A stretch of DNA of 12,640 nucleotides from Sphaerochaeta sp. (GTDB taxonomy: Bacteria > Spirochaetota > Spirochaetia > Sphaerochaetales > Sphaerochaetaceae): the NCBI GenBank assembly GCA_023228445.1, contig JALOBD010000059.1, positions 1 to 12,640 of the forward strand, written 5' to 3'. Positions 7,573 to 12,640 of the stretch are shown in pieces. Position numbers and translations under genes: made by a program. Position 1 is the first letter of the stretch. Every line of letters begins with the position of its first letter. The notes below the pieces were generated by a model, which had not been told where the DNA came from, made no database searches, and was given only the letters and a program-made list of their open reading frames with translations.

Positions 7573-8484
7573 ATGAAGAAAGCAGTACACCAACGAACCG
7601 TCTCAGTGGCCATCAAACCGACAGCCGCCGACCATAGTTTCAACCTCTTCGTCGATATCTTTCTCCTCCTGCTCCTCATCATCATCGCCATCCCCCTGTG
7701 GAGCACCATCACCCTCTCCTTCCGCCCGTACGACTACATCGGCAACAACCTGCAGGGGATGTTCCTCGCTCCCTGGAAGTGGTCACCGGCCGCCTACCGC
7801 GCCCTGTTGGGGAATGCGGGGTTCCTGTTGGCTTTCAAGAACAGTTTCAAGATCCTGATCGGCGGAGTGGCCACTGCATTGGTGTTGACCATCCCGCTGG
7901 CGTACGTGCTCTCCATCCCCACGCTTCCCGGCAGGCGGGTACTGGGCATTCTGGTCATTCTTCCCTACGTCTTCAACGTCGGCATGATTCCCTCCTACCT
8001 CCTGGTCACCAACATCGGTCTCATCGACAAGCTTCCCGCCGTCTACCTGCCCGGGGCGATCTCCACCTACAACTGCCTCATCATGCGCTCCTTCTTTGAG
8101 GGCATCCCCAATGAGTTGAAGGAGTCGGCGCGCATCGACGGGGCGACGGAGATCCAGGTCCTGGGGCAGATCATCCTGCCGCTCTCCAAGGCGATCATCA
8201 TGACCATCGGCCTCTTCTATGGCGTGTCGTTCTGGAACGACTTCTTCCATGCGATGCTCTACCTCAACAGCAACAGCCTGCAGCCGCTGCCGATCCTGCT
8301 GCGCAACATCCTGATGGCCAGCGGGATGAACGAGTACGTGGAGGTCAGCGCCTTCGGCGATGCCCCGATCGCCGCCATCAAGGCAGCGTCGGTCTTCATG
8401 AGTGCAATCCCGATGGTCATCGCCTACCCGTTCATCCAGAAGTACTTCACCAAGGGAACCCTGCTGGGAAGCGTCAAGGGCTAG
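7573..8484 (+). CDS. ABC sugar transporter permease, YtcP/LplC-like
   Basis: Second membrane subunit of the same importer, 303 residues, pairing with the preceding permease to form the translocation pore. Hydrophobic segments lie at about 26-48, 91-115, 124-146, 158-172, 202-222 and 273-290. The EAA loop reads ESARIDGATEIQVLGQIILP (184-203), and the C terminus (FIQKYFTKGTLLGSVKG) is characteristic of the YtcP/LplC group. The gap to the previous gene is 10 bases. AGGGGG sits six bases before ATG 7573; a GTG at 7570 is in frame but too close to that site. A hairpin spans the end of this gene. Confidence 0.88.
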   Translation: MKKAVHQRTVSVAIKPTAADHSFNLFVDIFLLLLLIIIAIPLWSTITLSFRPYDYIGNNLQGMFLAPWKWSPAAYRALLGNAGFLLAFKNSFKILIGGVATALVLTIPLAYVLSIPTLPGRRVLGILVILPYVFNVGMIPSYLLVTNIGLIDKLPAVYLPGAISTYNCLIMRSFFEGIPNELKESARIDGATEIQVLGQIILPLSKAIIMTIGLFYGVSFWNDFFHAMLYLNSNSLQPLPILLRNILMASGMNEYVEVSAFGDAPIAAIKAASVFMSAIPMVIAYPFIQKYFTKGTLLGSVKG

Positions 8485-8498
8485 GCCCGCTTCCCGGC
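8463..8498 (+). other. Intercistronic hairpin between permease and binding-protein genes
   Basis: Arms 8463-8473 and 8488-8498 pair over 11 positions (one G-U), with a 14-base loop that contains the permease stop codon. A T6 run (8514-8519) lies 15 bases after the stem, too far for a normal intrinsic terminator. A -10-like GATAAT (8503-8508) has no -35 partner. The likely role is mRNA processing or stability, or weak attenuation. Confidence 0.45.
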
Positions 8499-8534
8499 TT
8501 GAGATAATTACTGTTTTTTACAAGGAGGATCACT

Positions 8535-10109
8535 ATGAAAAAACAGCATGTATTGTGTATCGCCCTTGTCGCACTGCTCACCCTTGTCTCGCTTCCTGTC
8601 TTCAGTCAGGGCGTTAAGGAACCAGCGGCGGCAGGACCTGTGACCATCGAACTGTGGTACGGCGCGGCCATCACCGAGGCAGGACCGCCTCCCTCTGACT
8701 GGGTCGGCTTCAAGATCATCAAGGAGAAGCTCAACATCGACCTCAAGCTCACCGCCCTCCCGTCCAGCGAGAACGACCAGGATGTGAAGGTGCAGGCTGC
8801 GGCAGCGGCAAACAACCTGCCCGACCTCTTCATGGTCCGCCGTGATGTGCTCGGCCGGTTGGTTGGCCAAGGCCTGGTGGCCACCGTCGATGACCTCTAC
8901 GCCAAGATGCCGATCCGCACCGCGACCCACTACGACAGTGTCAGCCGGGGCCATGCCCGCTTCAACGGCAAAACCTACGGCCTCGCCGACCCGGGATCGA
9001 TCAACAAGAACGAGGGGCTCTTGATCCGCAAGGATTGGTTGGACAATCTGGGCCTCGCGGTGCCCAAGACCACTGAGGATCTGATGAAGGTCATGCGTGC
9101 CTTTACGTTCAACGACCCTGATCGCAACGGCAAGCACGATACCTACGGCTATGGTGCCTTCCAGGAGATCAACAACTACGAGGCGTGGCCCGGACGCCGT
9201 CTTGAGCCGATCTTCGGCGCCTTTGGTGTTGATGGAACGTGGAGCCTCAGTGCTGCAGACCCCGGCCTCATGGTCCTCAAGCCCGCCTTCTACGATGCGA
9301 TGACCTACCTCAAGCGGATGGTCGACGAAGGCGTGATGGATCCCAACTGGCTCGCCTACAAGAAGGACGACTTCCGTGCAGCTTGGAAGCAGGGGCGCTT
9401 CGGTGTCATGCGTGAGCAGAACGCTGCGTACGCCGCCGAGTCCAACTACGCACCCTTTGACAAGAACTTCCCCGACGGCGAGTGGATCATCGTCGATGCG
9501 CCCGTCGGTCCACAGGGCCTTGCGTCGATCGGTCCTTACACCGCCAGCTTCCGCATTTACGCCATCAGTGCAAAGGCGGAGCAGGCCGGCAAGAAGGACA
9601 AGATTGCCGAGCTCTTGGAGTGGATGGCCAGTGACGAGGGGTACTACCTGCTCGGCTGGGGCGTTGAGGGAGTCAACTACACGCTGGACAAGGACGGGAT
9701 TCCTGTCGCCGATGGCATTGCCAACCGCGACATGGCTTTCACCGGCTCGGTCGGTCAGACGGTGACCCAGCTGCGCAACATGGTCTTCTACAACGGTGAT
9801 ATCGAGCTCTACGCCCGCTATCCCAAGTACATCACCGCTACGAGCCGGAAGGAGATGAGTGCCCTCGATGTACTGCGTGAAATGCAGACCAAAGAGTGGA
9901 CCGCCGCCATCGGCAGCGACACACTCCCGATTCCCAACGCCGACCTCAAGCGCTTCTATGAGCAGGGGCTCAGTGAGTTCATCACCGGAAAGCGGGTGTT
10001 GAACAAGGCCAATTGGGAGAAGTGGCTCGACGAGTTCAAGAAGCTCGGCGGCCAGAGCTGGAACGACAGTGGCATTGCATTTGCCAAGGAGAACAACCTC
10101 CTCATCTAA
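8535..10109 (+). CDS. Periplasmic carbohydrate-binding protein of the ABC importer (LplA/YtcQ-like)
   Basis: Captures the oligosaccharide in the periplasm and hands it to the two permeases encoded upstream. It has 524 residues, typical of the large LplA/YtcQ group. Residues 1-24 are a signal peptide (hydrophobic 7-22, then PVFSQG). There is no Cys after the hydrophobic core; Cys8 is too early for a lipobox, so signal peptidase I processing and a soluble protein are likely. The mature start GVKEPAAAG is a linker style recalled from Sphaerochaeta. WYGAA (42-46) opens the binding fold. NDPDRNGKHDTYG (193-205; Asp194, Asp196, Asn198, Asp202) resembles the calcium-binding loop seen in alginate-binding relatives. 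AAGGAGGATCACT before the ATG is the strongest ribosome site of the cluster. Hairpins flank the gene, which suits high expression. Confidence 0.9.
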   Translation: MKKQHVLCIALVALLTLVSLPVFSQGVKEPAAAGPVTIELWYGAAITEAGPPPSDWVGFKIIKEKLNIDLKLTALPSSENDQDVKVQAAAAANNLPDLFMVRRDVLGRLVGQGLVATVDDLYAKMPIRTATHYDSVSRGHARFNGKTYGLADPGSINKNEGLLIRKDWLDNLGLAVPKTTEDLMKVMRAFTFNDPDRNGKHDTYGYGAFQEINNYEAWPGRRLEPIFGAFGVDGTWSLSAADPGLMVLKPAFYDAMTYLKRMVDEGVMDPNWLAYKKDDFRAAWKQGRFGVMREQNAAYAAESNYAPFDKNFPDGEWIIVDAPVGPQGLASIGPYTASFRIYAISAKAEQAGKKDKIAELLEWMASDEGYYLLGWGVEGVNYTLDKDGIPVADGIANRDMAFTGSVGQTVTQLRNMVFYNGDIELYARYPKYITATSRKEMSALDVLREMQTKEWTAAIGSDTLPIPNADLKRFYEQGLSEFITGKRVLNKANWEKWLDEFKKLGGQSWNDSGIAFAKENNLLI

Positions 10110-10127
10110 GTGATGCCAGTGAATCGA

Positions 10128-10156
10128 TCGGCCACCCCCTCTGTGGAGGTGGCCGA
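10128..10156 (+). other. Hairpin after the binding-protein gene
   Basis: Arms 10128-10136 and 10148-10156 (TCGGCCACC / GGTGGCCGA) form a perfect 9-pair stem with an 11-base loop. It is followed by AATCATTTG, not a real T-run, so it would stop transcription only partly. It sits 18 bases after the stop and 26 bases before GH105. It may protect the 3' end of the binding-protein mRNA and lower expression of the enzyme gene. Confidence 0.5.
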
Positions 10157-10182
10157 ATCATTTGACAGCAAAAGGAATAGAC

Positions 10183-11286
10183 ATGGATACGAGAGATGGC
10201 AGGCGCTCCTTGGAGATGGTAGAGAGTGTCATGGCGCGGTACAAGAGCTCACAGATGCGGTGGCACTATGAGCATGGGCTGATGGTCCACAGCGCCCTCG
10301 AGGTGGCGAACGTCTACGGCAAAGAGGAGTTTGTCGCCTGGGCGTACTCGATGTACGACCCATTCATCGCCGCTGATGGATCGATCGCCACCTACCGCCT
10401 CGGTGAGTACAACCTCGACCAGATCAACGCTGGGCGGGTATTGTTCGCCCTCTATGACCACAGCCGCGAAGAGCGGTTCATGCTGGCGGCAAACCTCTTG
10501 AAGAACCAGCTCAACACCCAGCCGAGGACCTTCAACGGGATCTTCTGGCACAAGGAGATCTACCCATGGCAGGTGTGGCTCGACGGAGTGTACATGCAGG
10601 GACCCTTCAACGCCCACTTCTGCAAGGCCAGTGGTGATGTGCCGGGATTCGATGACGTGGTGCACCAGGTGGTCGAAACCTACCATACCCTCAAAGATGA
10701 GCGGACCGGCTTGCTCTACCACGCCTGGGATGAGTCGCGCGGGATGCGCTGGAGCGATGAGGAGACCGGCCTGTCGCCGCACTTTTGGGGGAGGGCCATC
10801 GGCTGGTACGCCATGGCGTGCCTCGATGTCCTTGACTTCTTGCCGGCCAAGCATCCGGGGGTGTCGCAGATCAATGCGATCGTCGCCTCACTCTTGGCAA
10901 GCCTGCTTCCCTTCCAGCATGTGGGGGGTATGTGGTATCAGGTGGTCGACCAAGGAGAGCGGGAGGGCAACTACCTGGAGAGCTCGGCCACGGCGATGTT
11001 CGCCTACGCGATGCTGAAAGCCGTGCGCCTGGGTATCGTCACCGACGACCGGTTCGTCGCCAGCGCGGTCAAGGCCCTTGCCGGCCTTGAGAAGACCGTC
11101 GTGCGTACCGACGGGGAGGGGCATCTGCACCTGGGCGGAATCTGCAGTGTCGCCGGGTTGGGGGGCAACCCCTACCGTGATGGCAGCTTCCCCTATTACG
11201 TCAAGGAACCGGTGGTCGAGGATGATTTCAAGGGCGTCGGCCCCTTCGTCCTTGCCTTGCTTGAGGACGAACGAAGAAGGCTCTGA
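10183..11286 (+). CDS. Unsaturated rhamnogalacturonyl hydrolase, GH105 (YteR/YesR-like)
   Basis: Hydrolyses the unsaturated galacturonyl residue from rhamnogalacturonan-lyase products, giving rhamnose and a 4-deoxy-5-keto uronate that enters metabolism through KduI/KduD. It has 367 residues, close to B. subtilis YteR. No signal peptide is present, so it acts in the cytoplasm on imported oligomers. The (alpha/alpha)6-barrel signatures are clear: MRWHYEHGLM (25-34), YPWQVWLDGVYMQGPF (127-142), where Asp134 is the probable catalytic acid, SPHFWGRAIGWYAMA (198-212), and NYLESSATAMFAYAMLKAVR (263-282). The start is the ATG with AAAGGAA seven bases upstream; a TTG at 10162 would add seven residues but overlaps no better ribosome site. 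The gene is in line with the transporter genes, which supports the cargo assignment. Substrate linkage (rhamnosyl rather than another unsaturated uronide) is inferred. Confidence 0.9.
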   Translation: MDTRDGRRSLEMVESVMARYKSSQMRWHYEHGLMVHSALEVANVYGKEEFVAWAYSMYDPFIAADGSIATYRLGEYNLDQINAGRVLFALYDHSREERFMLAANLLKNQLNTQPRTFNGIFWHKEIYPWQVWLDGVYMQGPFNAHFCKASGDVPGFDDVVHQVVETYHTLKDERTGLLYHAWDESRGMRWSDEETGLSPHFWGRAIGWYAMACLDVLDFLPAKHPGVSQINAIVASLLASLLPFQHVGGMWYQVVDQGEREGNYLESSATAMFAYAMLKAVRLGIVTDDRFVASAVKALAGLEKTVVRTDGEGHLHLGGICSVAGLGGNPYRDGSFPYYVKEPVVEDDFKGVGPFVLALLEDERRRL

Positions 11287-11306
11287 GCCATATTTTTCTC
11301 TCTTTT
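11279..11306 (+). terminator. Weak terminator candidate after the GH105 gene
   Basis: GGCT-CTG-AGCC, a 4-pair stem over the GH105 stop codon, is followed by a T-rich run (TATTTTTCTCTCTTTT, 11291-11306). The stem is short, so termination would be weak. The position fits the end of the transporter operon, since a new strong promoter begins 38 bases later. Confidence 0.3.
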
Positions 11307-11343
11307 GTGTGGGTATTGTGTGTCCACTCCCTGTTTTCTTTGT

Positions 11344-11372
11344 TTGACAAGGCAATGGGGGGGCTGTAGAAT
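11344..11372 (+). promoter_or_regulatory. Strong promoter of the BMP-family transporter genes, with a G7 tract in the spacer
   Basis: Perfect -35 TTGACA (11344-11349), a 17-base spacer, and -10 TAGAAT (11367-11372). The transcript should begin near 11379, giving a leader of about 46 bases that ends in AAAAAGGAGAG. Seven consecutive G residues (11357-11363) lie in the spacer. Confidence 0.75.
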
Positions 11373-11425
11373 ACAAGAGCGCAGATTCTGTACTTGGAAC
11401 CACAAATAAAAAGGAGAGATATGGA

Positions 11426-12508
11426 ATGAAGAAACTGATTGTTGCGCTTTGTATCCTTACAGTGCTCACCTCGGCACTCTTTGCCGCCGGTACTGCCGAA
11501 GGAGCGGCAAAGAAGAGTAACCTTCGCGTCGGTATGGTCACCGATGCCGGAACAATTGATGACAAGTCCTTCAACCAGGGAACCTGGGAGGGAATCCTTC
11601 GGGCAAGCAGGGACTTCGCCTTGGATGTGAAGTATCTCAAGCCCGCCGGGACCACCGAGGCGGACTACCTCAAGGAGATCGGCAACCTCGTCGATGCCGG
11701 CTATAACATGGTCATCTGCCCAGGCTTCAAGTTCGAGACTGCCCTCTTTGAAGCACAGGACAAGTACCCCAACGTCAAGTTCGTCATCCTCGATGGAGAG
11801 CCTCACAGCGCCGACTACTCGGTTTTCCGCATCGAGGATAATGTGGTGGGTGTGTACTGGGCTGAGCATGAGAGTGGCTTCCTCGCCGGCCTTGCTGCCG
11901 CCTTGCAGATCAAGAACGGCAACTTTGGCTTCATCGGCGGCATGGAAATTCCTGCGGTTCAGAAGTTCAACTGGGGCTTCCAGCAGGGCGTCAAGTATGC
12001 GAACGCCAACTATGGCTCCAACGTTGTCATGAGGCAGGAGAACAACCTCTACCAGGGCACCTTCGATGACATCGGAGCAGGCCAGCAGATCGCCGCCTCG
12101 ATGTACGACCGGGGTGTGGACGTCATCTTCGCTGCAGCCGGTGGCGTAGGAGTCGGTGTCATCAACGAGGCGAAGAACCGTGGAGCAGCCGGTAAGAAGG
12201 TATGGGTCATCGGTGTCGACGTCGACCAGTACAACGAAGGCGTCTTGCCGAACGGCAGCTCGATCATCCTCACCAGTGCGATGAAATACCTCGACCGTGC
12301 CTCCTACGACATGATCGAGAACGAGCTCAACGCACGCTTCCCAGGCGGTACAATCCTCCACCTCGATGCCCGCAACGATGGCGTGGGTATCCCGGTTGAG
12401 AACCCCAACCTCGACAAGAGCGTCACCGATGTGGTGGCACACGCGTATGCTCAGATGAAGAGCGGGGCGATCAAGGTCGCGGACACAGGTGATGGGCTGT
12501 TCAAGTAA
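11426..12508 (+). CDS. BMP-family periplasmic binding protein (PnrA/TmpC-like)
   Basis: Substrate-binding subunit of a BMP-type ABC importer; characterised relatives such as Treponema pallidum PnrA (TmpC) bind purine nucleosides. It has 360 residues. A signal peptide covers 1-20 (SALFA, then AGTAEG). No lipobox Cys is present, as Cys9 is inside the hydrophobic core, unlike the lipoprotein TmpC. The family signature VGMVTDAGTIDDKSFNQGTWEG (35-56) is intact, with Asp40, Asp46, Phe49 and Asn50 in place. GFIGGMEIPAVQKFNWGFQQG, IFAAAGGVGVGVINEAKN and VIGVDVDQYNEGV follow in the usual order. AAGGAG precedes the ATG by nine bases. A closer ATG at 11421 opens only a Met-Glu-stop frame. Its own promoter separates it from the pectin genes, and the matching ATPase starts downstream. 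Nucleoside specificity is inferred from the family. Confidence 0.92.
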   Translation: MKKLIVALCILTVLTSALFAAGTAEGAAKKSNLRVGMVTDAGTIDDKSFNQGTWEGILRASRDFALDVKYLKPAGTTEADYLKEIGNLVDAGYNMVICPGFKFETALFEAQDKYPNVKFVILDGEPHSADYSVFRIEDNVVGVYWAEHESGFLAGLAAALQIKNGNFGFIGGMEIPAVQKFNWGFQQGVKYANANYGSNVVMRQENNLYQGTFDDIGAGQQIAASMYDRGVDVIFAAAGGVGVGVINEAKNRGAAGKKVWVIGVDVDQYNEGVLPNGSSIILTSAMKYLDRASYDMIENELNARFPGGTILHLDARNDGVGIPVENPNLDKSVTDVVAHAYAQMKSGAIKVADTGDGLFK

Positions 12509-12528
12509 CAGATTGTAACAACCTTTGT

Positions 12529-12559
12529 GAGGGGCCACCTCCCAGTGCGGTGGCCCTTC
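12529..12559 (+). other. Hairpin between the BMP binding-protein and ATPase genes
   Basis: Arms 12529-12539 and 12549-12559 form an 11-pair stem (one G-U) with a 9-base loop. The core GGCCACC/GGTGGCC is the same as in the hairpin after the other binding-protein gene. What follows (TGTAAATC) is not a T-run, so partial termination or 3'-end protection of the binding-protein message is likely. Confidence 0.5.
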
Positions 12560-12589
12560 TGTAAATCATGATCCCCAAGGAGTCCGTTG

Positions 12590-12640
12590 ATGAACCACGT
12601 GATCGAGATGCTGAACATCCGCAAGGAGTTTCCCGGGATT
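12590..12640 (+). CDS. ABC transporter ATP-binding protein of the BMP system (partial, N terminus)
   Basis: Seventeen codons before the window ends: MNHVIEMLNIRKEFPGI. The pattern xxxVIEMLNIRKEFPGI is the usual opening of the ATPase that energises BMP-type nucleoside importers (YufO-like), which are normally double-length proteins with two ATPase domains. No Walker motif is inside the window. AAGGAG lies seven bases before the ATG. The position directly after the BMP binding-protein gene supports the call; permease genes are expected further downstream. Confidence 0.8.
   Translation, partial: MNHVIEMLNIRKEFPGI

Noticed and set aside
10162..10183. TTG start for the GH105 gene
   Set aside because: ATG 10183 has AAAGGAA at proper spacing and gives the family-like N terminus.
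11228..12538. 436-codon open frame on the minus strand opposite the BMP gene
   Set aside because: It mirrors a clear BMP-family protein in codon phase, has no recognisable motif and no good ribosome site; long antisense frames are expected in high-GC DNA with few stops.

Overview
The window looks like part of a Gram-negative, sugar-fermenting spirochaete of the Sphaerochaeta type. This is an inference from four things: a high-GC, densely packed layout; secreted binding proteins whose signal peptides end in a short FSQGVKEPA-like or AAGTAEG-like linker; a BMP/TmpC-type binding protein; and a very large LacI-sensor/AraC regulator. No rRNA, tRNA, CRISPR array or insertion sequence was seen.

Layout. 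Positions 1-3383 form a leftward uronate operon. It reads, in transcription order, promoter and palindromic operator, a possible small membrane protein, uxaB (tagaturonate reductase), uxaA (altronate dehydratase), then the first codons of another gene at the window edge. The junctions are tight: a GTGA overlap into uxaB and an ATGA overlap into uxaA. From 3411 the strand switches. A 1049-residue regulator (sugar-binding sensor, GAF-like region, remnants of a histidine kinase and a receiver, AraC DNA-binding domain) is followed by two CUT1-type ABC permeases, their periplasmic binding protein, and a cytoplasmic GH105 unsaturated rhamnogalacturonyl hydrolase. At about 11344 a new transcription unit starts with a strong promoter. 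It holds a BMP-family (PnrA/TmpC-like) binding protein and the first 17 codons of its ABC ATPase.

How it works together (inference). Extracellular pectin or rhamnogalacturonan is cut by lyases encoded elsewhere. The binding protein and two permeases import unsaturated oligomers, with an ATPase encoded elsewhere. GH105 removes the unsaturated uronate in the cytoplasm. Ordinary galacturonate is taken through tagaturonate and altronate to 2-keto-3-deoxygluconate by UxaB and UxaA. The AraC chimera sits between the two arms and probably senses an intracellular sugar. The two divergent promoters appear to share one -35 element, so the arms may be coupled. The BMP system is probably a separate nucleoside-type uptake system.

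Most notable: the regulator keeps a histidine-kinase/receiver scaffold but appears to have lost every phosphotransfer residue; both divergent promoters place a start codon at or almost at the predicted transcript start; a G7 tract lies in the spacer of the BMP promoter; and hairpins flank the binding-protein genes and precede the first permease.
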